A stretch of 64,000 bases of DNA, from positions 248,001 through 312,000 of the forward strand of contig NZ_FOWC01000008.1 in assembly GCF_900115345.1 (NCBI RefSeq). Reading direction: 5' to 3'. The notes beneath the pieces are model-generated. The model had not been told where the DNA came from. It did not search any database and saw only the letters and a program-made list of their open reading frames with translations. Shown here one piece after another: positions 51,870 through 60,557 of this stretch (the stretch's first letter is position 1; each line of letters opens with the position of its first letter). Made by a program: the position numbers and the translations under genes. This DNA is from Amycolatopsis rubida (GTDB taxonomy: Bacteria > Actinomycetota > Actinomycetes > Mycobacteriales > Pseudonocardiaceae).

Positions 51870-53287
51870 CCCGGAACGGACGCCTCATGCCCCGTCGCAT
51901 TCTTTTCGCCGGTCCGAGCCTGCCCGATGCCGCGCAGCTGGCGCGGGATTCGGAGATCGAGGTGCTGCCGCCGGTGGCCGCGGGCGAGCTGCCCCGGCTG
52001 TCGCTGGCCGAGGGCGACGCGGTCGGCATCGTCGACGGCTACTTCCACCAGATCGGCACGGTGCGGCACAAGGAAATCCTGGCGTTGCTGGGCGAGGGCG
52101 TGCGGGTGCTCGGCGCGGCCAGCATGGGCGCGTTGCGGGCTGCCGAACTGGACGTCTTCGGCATGGAGGGCATCGGCCGGATCTACGCGGACTACCGCGA
52201 CGGGCGGCTGGAGGCGGACGACGAGGTCACCCTCCTGCACAGCACCCCGGAGGAGGACTACCGGCCGCTGTCAGAACCCTTGGTGTGCATGCGCGCCACC
52301 TTCTCGCAGGCCGTGGCGGCCGGGGTGTGCGACAGCGCGACCGCCGAACGCCTGATCGCCGTTCTGGCCCGCTGGCCCTTCGGCCGCCGATCTTACGACG
52401 GCCTGGCCGCGGCCGGTCGAGAAGCCGGGATCGAACCGAAGCTGGTCCGCGAGATCGGCCAGTACTGTGTCGCGCACCGGCTGGATCCCAAACGCACCGA
52501 CGCGATCCTGCTGCTGGACGCCTTGCGCCGCGAACGGCAGGCCCCGCTCGACCCGCCGGCCGTGAACCGGACTTCCTTCCTCTATCTGTGGCAAACGGCC
52601 GCGTTGGGTCTGGAGATCGGCGACTCGCCGCATCAGGGCGACCTCGGCGCGCTGCGCGCCTGCCAGCTGTTCGCAGCCGACTATCCGGAATTTCACCGAA
52701 AGGTGATTTTCCGCGCCCTGGCGGCGAAATGCGTCGAGAAATGCGGCACCGCGCCCTCGGTCGACGATGCGGAGACTGCTGTGCGGCACGGCGAACACCA
52801 GGGCGTCTACCGCCTCCCGGCCGACCCCGCGCGGCTGGAGTTCCTGGCGCAGTGGCTGACCGCGGACGAGCGCGAAACCCTGCCTCCGGCAGAGCGGCTC
52901 CGCACCTTCCTCGTCCGCAGCTTCCGGGTGAATCCGGGCCTGACGTGGGAGGAACTGCCTCTCCGGCACCTGCGCGAGAAGCCGTCGTGGCAGCAGGCGC
53001 GGGACCTCGTCCGCGTTGCCTGGGAGGTCAACGACCGGGTGTTCGCCGAAGGAGAGGAACGCGACGTCAACGACCTCTCATCCGAGAAGATCCTCGACCT
53101 GTTCGCGCAGCGGTGGGAAGTCGCCCGCGAGGAGCTGGAACTGGCGGCGATGGACCGCGGGCTGGAGTCGCTGGACAGCCTGGTGATGGCGGCCCGGGCG
53201 TTCTACCTGCTCGCCCGGTACAACCCGGACCTGGTGCGGCTCACCGTCGAGGCTGAGGTCCCGGCGGTGAGCCGGAGTGCTGGCTAG
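51866..53287 (+). CDS. TfuA-like protein
   Basis: A 473-residue protein with an N-terminal TfuA domain: RRILFAGPSLP, VGIVDGYFHQIGTVRHKEIL, GAASMGALRAAELDVFGMEG (residues ~83-102). TfuA partners YcaO in thioamide formation and is thought to deliver sulfide. The ~250 C-terminal residues (from about 200) are helical and not present in minimal TfuA proteins; they may bind the peptide or sulfur donor. The GTG overlapping the YcaO stop is the likely start; ATG 51887 is the alternative. Last gene of the locus. Confidence 0.88.
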   Translation: MTRNGRLMPRRILFAGPSLPDAAQLARDSEIEVLPPVAAGELPRLSLAEGDAVGIVDGYFHQIGTVRHKEILALLGEGVRVLGAASMGALRAAELDVFGMEGIGRIYADYRDGRLEADDEVTLLHSTPEEDYRPLSEPLVCMRATFSQAVAAGVCDSATAERLIAVLARWPFGRRSYDGLAAAGREAGIEPKLVREIGQYCVAHRLDPKRTDAILLLDALRRERQAPLDPPAVNRTSFLYLWQTAALGLEIGDSPHQGDLGALRACQLFAADYPEFHRKVIFRALAAKCVEKCGTAPSVDDAETAVRHGEHQGVYRLPADPARLEFLAQWLTADERETLPPAERLRTFLVRSFRVNPGLTWEELPLRHLREKPSWQQARDLVRVAWEVNDRVFAEGEERDVNDLSSEKILDLFAQRWEVAREELELAAMDRGLESLDSLVMAARAFYLLARYNPDLVRLTVEAEVPAVSRSAG

Positions 53288-53720
53288 CGCGACAGGGCCA
53301 GGCACCGGATCCCGAAACGGTCGCCGTATTTGGTGAAACAGGGGACCAGGCTGAAGCCCTTGGCGACCCAAGCCGGATTCTGCCAGCGGCACGCGGCGCG
53401 GAATAGCCGAGGGAGTTGCAGCATTGGTTGACCGCGATTCCGCCGACGTCGGCGTACGCGGACGGATTGGCCCAGCATCGGCCGCCGTTGTTGGGCACGG
53501 TGAAGTCGGCCTTTACCCGGTCGGAGAATTGCCACCGGCAGGCAGCGGTCAGCGGAACCGCGGTGTCGATTTTGTGGTTCCCGACGCAGAACCAGACTTC
53601 GGCGCGCCGGGTGACGTCCGCGAAGCGGTTCGCCTGGCAGAACTCGCGGAGCAGCATGCCGCCGCGGCCAGCGCCTCGCGAAGCGGCCCGGGTATCGTCG
53701 CGCGCCGGACGGGTGAGCAC
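53284..53720 (-). pseudogene. Frameshifted Cys-rich protein
   Basis: The first frame reads CRWQFSDRVKADFTVPNNGG, CWANPSAYADVGGI, CCNSLGYS; the continuation AACRWQNPAWVAKGFSLVPC, FTKYGDRFGIRCLALSR and stop (53284) lies in another frame. The shift is near 53395-53405. The CRWQ motif occurs twice, so it was probably a repeated disulfide-rich extracellular protein. No signal peptide is seen at the current 5' end, so that end is also damaged. Convergent with TfuA; not evidently part of the RiPP locus. Confidence 0.5.
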
Positions 53721-53757
53721 AATCAGCCCAGGAGCGTAAGGTGCCGCGTCATTCGTG

Positions 53758-54462
53758 CTATGCGGCGGAGACGTCGTCGATGATGCGGCGCGCGAGCGCG
53801 GCCGAGGAACCCGGGTTCTGGCCGGTGTAAAGAGTGCGGTCCACGATCACGTGCGACTTCAGCGGCAGGCCGGACGTGTAGTCCGCGCCGGCTTCCTTGA
53901 GCCGGTCTTCCAGCAGCCACTTGGCTTTCCACGCGAACGGGTTCAACCGTTCCTCGACATTGGACAGCCCGGTCATCCGGTAGCCCGCGAAGGGCCAGCT
54001 GCCGTCCGGGTTTTTCGCGGCCAGCGCTGCCGCGGGGGCGTGGCACAGCAGTGCGAGCGGCCGGGCCGAGGAGAGCCGTTTGGTCAGCAGTGCGCCGGAA
54101 ACCGGGTCGAGGGCGAGGTCTTCCATCGGGCCGTGGCCGCCGGAGTAGAAGACGACGTCGAAGTCGTCCGGGTCCGCTTCGGACAGATCGGCCGGCTCGG
54201 CCAGCACGGGGGAGAGGCGGTCGAGTTCGGCGCGCAGTTTCTTGGCGGTGTGCGGAAGAACGCCGCCTTTGACGCCGAGGCTGAGCTGGTCGACGACGGG
54301 CTGCTTGCCGCCGGGAGTGGCGACGGTGACGTCCCAGCCCGCTTCGGTGAACAGCGTGCAGGGGACGACGAATTCCTCGGCCCAGAAACCGGTCGGGTGC
54401 TCAGTGCCGTCCTTCAGCGTCCAGACCCGGGCCGCGGAAAGCACCTGGAGAACCTTGGTCAT
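53758..54462 (-). CDS. DJ-1/PfpI-family protein (Hsp31-like)
   Basis: A 234-residue DJ-1 superfamily protein. The nucleophile is Cys140 in LALLCHAPAAAL, with the nearby FYSGGHGPMEDL. Length and layout match the Hsp31/glyoxalase III branch, which handles reactive aldehydes such as methylglyoxal. The ATG overlaps the acetoacetate decarboxylase-like stop as ATGA, so the two are coupled and under the TetR operators at 55416-55467. Confidence 0.85.
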   Translation of the reverse strand: MTKVLQVLSAARVWTLKDGTEHPTGFWAEEFVVPCTLFTEAGWDVTVATPGGKQPVVDQLSLGVKGGVLPHTAKKLRAELDRLSPVLAEPADLSEADPDDFDVVFYSGGHGPMEDLALDPVSGALLTKRLSSARPLALLCHAPAAALAAKNPDGSWPFAGYRMTGLSNVEERLNPFAWKAKWLLEDRLKEAGADYTSGLPLKSHVIVDRTLYTGQNPGSSAALARRIIDDVSAA

Positions 54463-55409
54463 CGCGAAACTCCTTGCTGGGGAACCGAGTACGGGACCGG
54501 CAGGTGCAGGGCGTTCTGGCCTTCGGCGAGCACGTCCAGCCGGACCGGACGGGTCGGGTTGAGCGAGCGCAGGTCGTCGCTCATCCGGCCGCGGCCGAGC
54601 CGGAGATCGACGTGGCGCGGGAAGGTTGTGCTGCCCGCCGACAGGGCGTTGGTCTGGCTGAGCGTCGAGTGCCAGGCACCGTTGACGGTGGTGTAGGAGG
54701 TGAGGGCCGAAACGCGTTCGCCGCTCGGGTACCTCGTCTGCGCGGGGGTGGCTGCCGACAGCGACAGGTCGAGTTCGCCGGAGTCGTTGGCGACCCGGGC
54801 GGTGGTGCGGCCGGCGTCGATGTCGACGTCGAGTCCGGTGACCCACTTGGGGAAGCCGTAGCCGTCGTGGCCGCGGACCTGCGCGATGTCGGTGTTGACC
54901 GGCAGCGAGAGGACGTAGGTGTCGAGGTGGTCGTTCTTCAGCGCGGCGAGCAGGTCGACGAATCCGAGCTTCCCGTGCCGTGCGGGCCGGACCGCGATGC
55001 CGACGGCGGCCTCGGTGTAGAAGTCGATGTCGCACACGTCGTAGCGGAAGAACATCACCGACACCAGGCCGAGGCCGGGCGCGACCTCCAGCGGCGCCAG
55101 CTCCCTCGGCAGCCGGGCGCGGATGGCGCGGGACCGGGCGAGCATGGTCAGCCGGGCCGACGACATCCGGTAGTAGAAGTTCGGCGTCAGCGTGGGACCG
55201 ATCGGCGACTCGACCCTCGTCTTGGGCAGCCCGCGGAAGAACTCGACGCCGCTGACGCGCGGGTCGCGGGCCACCTCGTCGAGGTCGGTGTCCATCCGGT
55301 AGCGGTCGAACAATCCGCCCTCGGGGACAGTGACGCGGCGGCCGCCGAGGTCGACCTCCACGGATCCGGCCGTTGCCGGGCTGCTCGGTGCCATCGCGGG
55401 CGCTCCCAT
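54459..55409 (-). CDS. Acetoacetate decarboxylase-family protein
   Basis: A 316-residue protein of the ADC family. The segment GHDGYGFPKWV holds Lys188 at the place of the Schiff-base lysine, and FVDLLAALKNDHLDTYVL is typical of the fold. True acetoacetate decarboxylases are shorter (~250); the extra N-terminal ~50 residues suggest another substrate. ATG 55409 lies 6 bases after a perfect TetR-type operator, so the operator overlaps its ribosome site. Confidence 0.8.
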   Translation of the reverse strand: MGAPAMAPSSPATAGSVEVDLGGRRVTVPEGGLFDRYRMDTDLDEVARDPRVSGVEFFRGLPKTRVESPIGPTLTPNFYYRMSSARLTMLARSRAIRARLPRELAPLEVAPGLGLVSVMFFRYDVCDIDFYTEAAVGIAVRPARHGKLGFVDLLAALKNDHLDTYVLSLPVNTDIAQVRGHDGYGFPKWVTGLDVDIDAGRTTARVANDSGELDLSLSAATPAQTRYPSGERVSALTSYTTVNGAWHSTLSQTNALSAGSTTFPRHVDLRLGRGRMSDDLRSLNPTRPVRLDVLAEGQNALHLPVPYSVPQQGVSR

Positions 55410-55415
55410 CGGGTC

Positions 55416-55467
55416 ATGTATGCAGTGCTTACATGACGGTAGGCCTCGATGTGAGCACTGTCAACAC
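55416..55467. promoter_or_regulatory. TetR operators at the ADC-like promoter
   Basis: A perfect 19-bp dyad of form ATGTnnGCAnTGCnnACAT lies at 55416-55434, and a diverged copy (ATGTGAGCACTGTCAACAC) at 55449-55467. The same two-site layout occurs on the other side of the TetR gene. Confidence 0.8.
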
Positions 55468-55475
55468 GAGGGTCG

Positions 55476-56057
55476 TCACTCACCCGTACGGGCGGCGAAG
55501 ACCGCGGTGAAAGACGCCCGGACCTGGTTCGCGACGTCGTCGGCGGAGGCGCTGGGGAGCTTGCCGTCGAGGTGCAGGCAGGCCAATCCGTGCACCATTC
55601 CCCAGCCCGCGATGGTGATGGCGGCCAAGTCGGCCTCGGGGAACACGTTCGCGACGGCGTGGGCGAGGGTCTCGTGCACGGCGGCGGCGGCGCTGACGCG
55701 ATCGTCGCTGGTGTCGTCGCACGCGTTGCCGAACATGAGCCGGAACAGTGCCGGGCGGCGGAGGGCGAAGCCGACGTACGCGACGCCGAATTCGGCCAGT
55801 TCGGCGACTGTTTTCGGCGGGGTGCCGCCTTGGCTCAGGTCGGCATTCAGGTCGCGCAGCCCTTGGGCGGCCAAGGCTGATTCGAGGGCGTCGCGATCGG
55901 CGAAGTGCCGGTACGGGGCGGTCGGGGAGACGCCCGCTTTCCGTGCGACAGCCCGCAGGGAGAACTGCTCGCCCCGTTCGAGCATCTCCATCGCGGTCGT
56001 CAGCAGCGCTGCCCGCAGGTCGCCGTGATGATAGCCGTCCTTCGTCGAAGTTGACAC
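55476..56057 (-). CDS. TetR-family regulator
   Basis: A 193-residue TetR regulator (HTH FSLRAVARKAGVSPTAPYRH, then FADRDALESALA; TetR C-terminal domain of the WHG/TetR-C13 kind). GTG start. The same 19-bp dyad is found before the ADC-like gene and between this gene and the OYE-like gene, so it probably represses all three transcription units and itself. Confidence 0.88.
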   Translation of the reverse strand: MSTSTKDGYHHGDLRAALLTTAMEMLERGEQFSLRAVARKAGVSPTAPYRHFADRDALESALAAQGLRDLNADLSQGGTPPKTVAELAEFGVAYVGFALRRPALFRLMFGNACDDTSDDRVSAAAAVHETLAHAVANVFPEADLAAITIAGWGMVHGLACLHLDGKLPSASADDVANQVRASFTAVFAARTGE

Positions 56058-56099
56058 TGCTTACATCGCCTCCTACTCTCATGTGAGCACTGCAAACAT
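56048..56099. promoter_or_regulatory. TetR operators at the TetR/OYE divergent promoter
   Basis: A perfect dyad ATGTGAGCACTGCAAACAT lies at 56081-56099, and an imperfect copy at 56048-56066 covers the TetR start codon. Same consensus as at 55416. Confidence 0.8.
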
Positions 56100-56120
56100 A
56101 CCGCACGGATCGAAGGAATC

Positions 56121-57389
56121 ATGACGACCTCGCCCCTGTTCACGCCGTTCGCGCCCGCCCACGGGCCCGCGCTCGCCAACCGGATCGTCAAAGCGGCCAT
56201 GGAGGAGAACATGGCCGGCCCCGGGCAGCTGCCCGGCGAGCGGATCCGCCGCCTGTACCGCCGCTGGAGCGAAGGCGGCGCCGGGCTGATCATCACCGGC
56301 AACGTGATGGTGCACGCCGAAGCGATGACCGGCCCGGCGGGCATCGTCCTGGACGAGCAGTCGCCGCTGGAGCCGTTCCGCGCGTGGGCGGACGCGGCCA
56401 AGAGCGGCGGCGCGCGGGTGTGGATGCAGATCAACCACCCCGGACGCCAGGTGATGGCGAACATGCCCGGCGTCGCGTGGGGTCCGTCGGCGGTCAAGGT
56501 GAACGTCGGCAAGCAGAGCAAGCGGCTCGCGCGGCCGGCCGAGATGACGGCAGTCCAGATCGGACAGACGGTGGCGCGGTTCGCCGAGACCGCGCGTCGT
56601 GCCGAGGAGGCTGGGTTCGACGGGGTCGAGATCCACGCCGCGCACGGGTACCTGCTGTCGCAGTTCCTTTCACCGCTGGTCAACCGGAGGGCCGACGAAT
56701 GGGGCGGCAGTCTGGAGAACCGGGCGCGGCTGCTGCTCGACATCGCGCGCGCCGTGCGCGACGTGGTGTCACCGGCGTTCGTGGTCGCGGTGAAGCTGAA
56801 CTCGGCTGATTTTCAGCGCGGCGGTTTCGACGCCGCAGACGCTGGCCGGGTGATCGAGATGCTGGCTCCGCTCGGGGTGGACGTGGTCGAGCTGTCCGGT
56901 GGCAGCTACGAAAGCCCGGCGATGTCGGGTCGTTCCGCCGACGAGCGCACGGTGGCGCGGGAGGCGTACTTCCTGACGCTGGCCGAAGAACTCGCCCGGA
57001 CCAGCCCGCTGCCGTTGATGCTGACCGGCGGCATCGTCCGGCGGCCGGTCGCGGAGCAGGTGCTGGCCGGGGGTATCGACCTGGCCGGGATGGGGACGGC
57101 GCTGGCGGTGGACCCCGACCTGCCGAAGAAGTGGCTCCACGGCGAGGATGCCGCGGTGGAGCTCGCTCCGGTGGCGATCAGGGACAAGGCGCTGGCCTCG
57201 GCCGCGGGGATGGCCCGGGTGCGCCGCCAGTTGCGGCGGGCGGGAGCGGGCCGTTCGCCGCGACTGCGGACGAATCCCAAGCTGGCGCTGGCGAAAGAGA
57301 CGGTGCTGCAGCAACGCGCGTTGCGTCGCTACCGCGGTTGGCTCGACCGCCGCGGCATCAGCAGGACGTTTTCCGCGCCGCAGCCGTGA
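56121..57389 (+). CDS. Old Yellow Enzyme-type NADH:flavin oxidoreductase
   Basis: A 422-residue FMN TIM-barrel reductase. Signatures: IVKAAMEENMAG at the start, WMQINHPGRQ, GVEIHAAHGYLLSQFLSP (substrate-binding His pair) and DEWGGSLENRARLL. It probably reduces activated C=C bonds of enones. C-terminal ~60 residues (RRQLRRAGAGRSPRLRTNPK) are an extension. Together with the ADC-like and DJ-1-like genes under one TetR it suggests a response to reactive carbonyl compounds. Confidence 0.86.
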   Translation: MTTSPLFTPFAPAHGPALANRIVKAAMEENMAGPGQLPGERIRRLYRRWSEGGAGLIITGNVMVHAEAMTGPAGIVLDEQSPLEPFRAWADAAKSGGARVWMQINHPGRQVMANMPGVAWGPSAVKVNVGKQSKRLARPAEMTAVQIGQTVARFAETARRAEEAGFDGVEIHAAHGYLLSQFLSPLVNRRADEWGGSLENRARLLLDIARAVRDVVSPAFVVAVKLNSADFQRGGFDAADAGRVIEMLAPLGVDVVELSGGSYESPAMSGRSADERTVAREAYFLTLAEELARTSPLPLMLTGGIVRRPVAEQVLAGGIDLAGMGTALAVDPDLPKKWLHGEDAAVELAPVAIRDKALASAAGMARVRRQLRRAGAGRSPRLRTNPKLALAKETVLQQRALRRYRGWLDRRGISRTFSAPQP

Positions 57390-58276
57390 CCGCCTTGTTC
57401 CACACTGTCGCGGCGGACCCGTCGGCCCTGATCTCGACGACCGGGCACGGCTTCTCGACCGGGTTGCCCTACCGCGCCTGATCGGGGCTGAACTGGATGG
57501 TCCCGCTCGCGCCTCGGCCGACGTTGTGGCACCGCATCGTCCTCGATGAGGCCGAGTTGGGACACAGGCGTGCGCACCGCCGTGCCGGCGTTGCCGTTCG
57601 CGCACGGCGGCCGTGATGGCGTCGTGGGCGAGGATGCCTTCGCCGCGGCCCAGGTCGGCGACGGAGAACGGCAGCGGGCGGCATCGTCGTCCGCGCGGAC
57701 CGGCCGTTGCACACGCTGGGTTTGCCGGTGCAGACCGCCTGGAATGTGGTGCATGCGGCCGGTGGGCCCCATTCGTCGGGGCTGGCCAGAGAAGTGAACA
57801 GCACCCGGACGTGGCCGCCGCGGACGATCGACAGCCCGGCGGCGCGGCGAAGGGCAGGCCGCCGGAGAGCCGCTGGACGACCTCGTCGAAGACAGCCGGT
57901 TCGGCGGGATCGGGGCGAGGTTGGGCGGGCGGTTCAGCCACACGGAATACCCCGCGCGGGTCGGAGAGCCGCCCCTTTCGGCAGTGGTGCCCAGATGATG
58001 GGTCCACTGCTCGAAATCGGCCGGGGACCGCGAGGGGATGCCAGGGCAGTCCGTCTTCCTCCGCCACGGCAGAAGGTGGATCGGTTCGGATGCGGACCGT
58101 GTCACAGGCATCGCGGCGGTTCACTCAAAAGTGCGGCTCTCGCGGTCGATCGCGCAAGCGGCTGTCCGGGCGTGTTCTGCTCAGCGGAGGTCAGGCTGCG
58201 CCACGATCGGGCGAAGGATTCTTTTCCTCGCGTTCGCGGGCGCTTTCTTGTCGGGGCGGCTGCTTAGAGTGCGGTC
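57390..58276 (-). pseudogene. Degenerate segment, possible broken minus-strand gene
   Basis: Some 890 bp without an intact gene. On the minus strand, protein-like strings switch frame: HVRVLFTSLASPDEWGPPAA, AVCTGKPSVCNG, LPFSVADLGRGEGILAHDAI (then TAAVRERQR), AVRTPVSQLGLIEDDAVP and TIQFSPDQAR. They look like pieces of one protein with several frameshifts; no family recognised. Plus-strand frames are low-complexity. A decayed gene is the likeliest reading. Confidence 0.35.
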
Positions 58277-59554
58277 ATGGCAGTGGACGAGCGCGAACGG
58301 GCGCGACGGGTGCTGAGCTTCGCTCTCGACGTGGCGATGCAGATGTTCCGGCAGGGCATCGAAACTGCCGTCGTCGTGCGCACGGTCCGCGGGCTGGCGT
58401 CGGCAGGCGGCGTCGAGGATCTGCGGATTTCGGTGGGAGTACGGGCTATTCACCTCCAGTATTGCGGCGGCGGGGAAGAACCGCTGGTGCTGTTCGGGAG
58501 CGTGCAGGCGAACGACGCGCGCGACATCGGCCGGATGGGCGACTGGGAGGCGCTCGCCGTGCGCGCCGCCGCCGGTACGATTTCGCCTGCCGAAGCCGAA
58601 CGTGACGCCGGAATCCTCGCTCAAGCGGGGCCGACGTGGCCGTGGTACGGAAGTTTGCTCGGCGGCTGCTTGCTCGCGGCGATGATTTGCCTCCAGGCGA
58701 ACGGGACCGTGCTCGCCGCCGTGGTGTCCGCCGGGTTGTTCGTTTTCGCCAACCGCGCCGGATGGGCGTTGAGCACGGTCGGCATCGCGGAGTTCTTCCA
58801 GGTCGCGGCCAAAGCGAGCGCGGTGCTGGCCGGCGCGGTCTCGTTGCTGTCGCTCGGTGTGCTCACCGGGCACGAGGCGGCGAGTCTTTCGGCGGCGAAT
58901 CTCGTGCTGTTGCTGCCGATTCTGTCGCTGGTGTCGCTGGTCGAGGACGCGGTCGGCGATTTCCCGTTGATGGCGGCCGCCCGGATCGTGACAGTGCTGC
59001 TGCTCACCGGGGCGATCGCGACCGGCGTGATGGTCGTGGTCTCGGTGGCGAACGACCTCGACATCCTCGGCGAGGCCAGCCGGGTGCACCTCGCCGCGCT
59101 GCCGCTGGCCCTGGTGCCGGTGACGGCCCTGGTCGGCGCGCTGGGCAACGCGATCCTCATGGGCACTCCCGCGCGCTGGTGGCTGCTCGCCTGCGGGGCC
59201 GGGGTCGTGACGTCGCTGGCGAACTGGACGGGACGGTCGGTGCTCGGCCTGTCGGCTCCGGTGTCGATCTTTCTCGCCACGACGGTGCTGGGCGTGCTCG
59301 CTGGGGCGGCGGCGCGGACGCTGAAGGTGCCCACTGCCGCGGTCACGATCCCGGGTCTGACCGGTGTCGTGTTGCCGGGGCCCGCGATGTATTTGAGCCT
59401 GTCGCAGGTTTTCGCGCGGGTCCCCGGCTCGGGGGACGCGGTGGCGGAGGCGATTGTGTCCACCGCGGCGATCGGGGTCGGCGTTGTGCTCGGGTTGCAG
59501 CTTGCGGCACTGCGCCGGCCTGCGGCCGCGATGTCGGGGAGCCCGCTTGCTTGA
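58277..59554 (+). CDS. Threonine/serine exporter family protein (ThrE-like)
   Basis: A 425-residue protein. Residues ~1-120 are the cytosolic ThrE domain (ALDVAMQMFRQGIETAVVVR, VGVRAIHLQYCGGGEEPLVL), then ten hydrophobic helices in two sets, as in full-length actinobacterial ThrE exporters of Thr and Ser. ATG start. No regulator is adjacent. Confidence 0.83.
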   Translation: MAVDERERARRVLSFALDVAMQMFRQGIETAVVVRTVRGLASAGGVEDLRISVGVRAIHLQYCGGGEEPLVLFGSVQANDARDIGRMGDWEALAVRAAAGTISPAEAERDAGILAQAGPTWPWYGSLLGGCLLAAMICLQANGTVLAAVVSAGLFVFANRAGWALSTVGIAEFFQVAAKASAVLAGAVSLLSLGVLTGHEAASLSAANLVLLLPILSLVSLVEDAVGDFPLMAAARIVTVLLLTGAIATGVMVVVSVANDLDILGEASRVHLAALPLALVPVTALVGALGNAILMGTPARWWLLACGAGVVTSLANWTGRSVLGLSAPVSIFLATTVLGVLAGAAARTLKVPTAAVTIPGLTGVVLPGPAMYLSLSQVFARVPGSGDAVAEAIVSTAAIGVGVVLGLQLAALRRPAAAMSGSPLA

Positions 59555-59652
59555 CTGACATCGGACCGAGTGCTGCCGGGGGTCCGCCACCGCCGCGACG
59601 ACATCGACGCTCAGTCACGGCATCGGCGGCGCTGTCCGCGTGCTGTTTTCGC

Positions 59653-60543
59653 TTATCGACCCGATGCGGTCAATCTGCGCGCGAATCCGCCGTGCCGCCG
59701 GACGAGCTTGCTCAGCACCGTGCCTGGTCCGCTGTCCACCATGGTGCGGACGCCCTGGGAGGCTGCGAAGTCCAGCGCGGCGGCGAAACGGACCGGCAGC
59801 ACCAGCGCGCGCACGAGCGCCCGCCGGATTTCGGCTGGTGTCGCGCACAGCCGCACCTCGGTCGACGACACGAAGGGAATGCGGGCTTCGCGGATTTCCA
59901 CCGTGTCCAGGAACTTCGCCCAGTCAGGCACTGCGCCTGCCATATGCGGACCGTGAAACGCTCCCTTGATCGGAAGGATCCGTGCCTCCGCGGCATGCGC
60001 GATCGCGTCCTCGGCGGCGGTGTGCACAGCGGGCCGGTCGCCGGACAGCACCAGCTGCCGGGGCCCGTTGACGGCAGCCGTCTCCAGCTGCGCTCCGGGC
60101 AGGTTTCCCAGCACCCGCCTGCGGAGCCATTCGACCTCGGCCGGGGGCAGGCCGAGGATCGCCACCATCGCGCCGTCCCGCTGCAGTGACTGCTTCCAGC
60201 ACAGCTCGCCCCGGATCGCGGCGACCCGCAGGGCGTCCTCCTCGGACAGGCAGCCGACGTAGGCCAGTGCGCTGATTTCACCGAAACTGTGTCCCAGTAC
60301 CAAGGCGACATCGCCGGTACGGGGCGCCATCGCGCGGGCACCGGACAGGCTGAGCGCCAGTATCGTCGGCTGCACGACCCTTGTGTCAGTGAGGTCCAGG
60401 TCGTCGAGCGAGTGAGCCGACAGGGTCGCCAGCAACCGGTCCGCTCGGCCGGGGCTCAGCCGGCGCAGCCCGCAGGCGAGATCGGCCGCCGGTATTCCTT
60501 GGCCGGGGAAGCACAATGCGACCTGGTCAGGTTCGCCGGTCAT
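59653..60543 (-). CDS. Malonyl-CoA:ACP transacylase (FabD-like)
   Basis: A 296-residue acyltransferase that loads malonyl onto an acyl carrier protein. FPGQG at the start, GHSFGE with the catalytic Ser, AIRGELCWKQS with the malonate-binding Arg, and GAFHGPHM with the catalytic His. ATG start, 14 bp after the FabG-like stop. It lacks neighbouring ketosynthase and ACP genes in this window, so it may belong to a pathway that uses remote ones. Confidence 0.86.
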   Translation of the reverse strand: MTGEPDQVALCFPGQGIPAADLACGLRRLSPGRADRLLATLSAHSLDDLDLTDTRVVQPTILALSLSGARAMAPRTGDVALVLGHSFGEISALAYVGCLSEEDALRVAAIRGELCWKQSLQRDGAMVAILGLPPAEVEWLRRRVLGNLPGAQLETAAVNGPRQLVLSGDRPAVHTAAEDAIAHAAEARILPIKGAFHGPHMAGAVPDWAKFLDTVEIREARIPFVSSTEVRLCATPAEIRRALVRALVLPVRFAAALDFAASQGVRTMVDSGPGTVLSKLVRRHGGFARRLTASGR

Positions 60544-60557
60544 CGGAGCCGTCCTTT

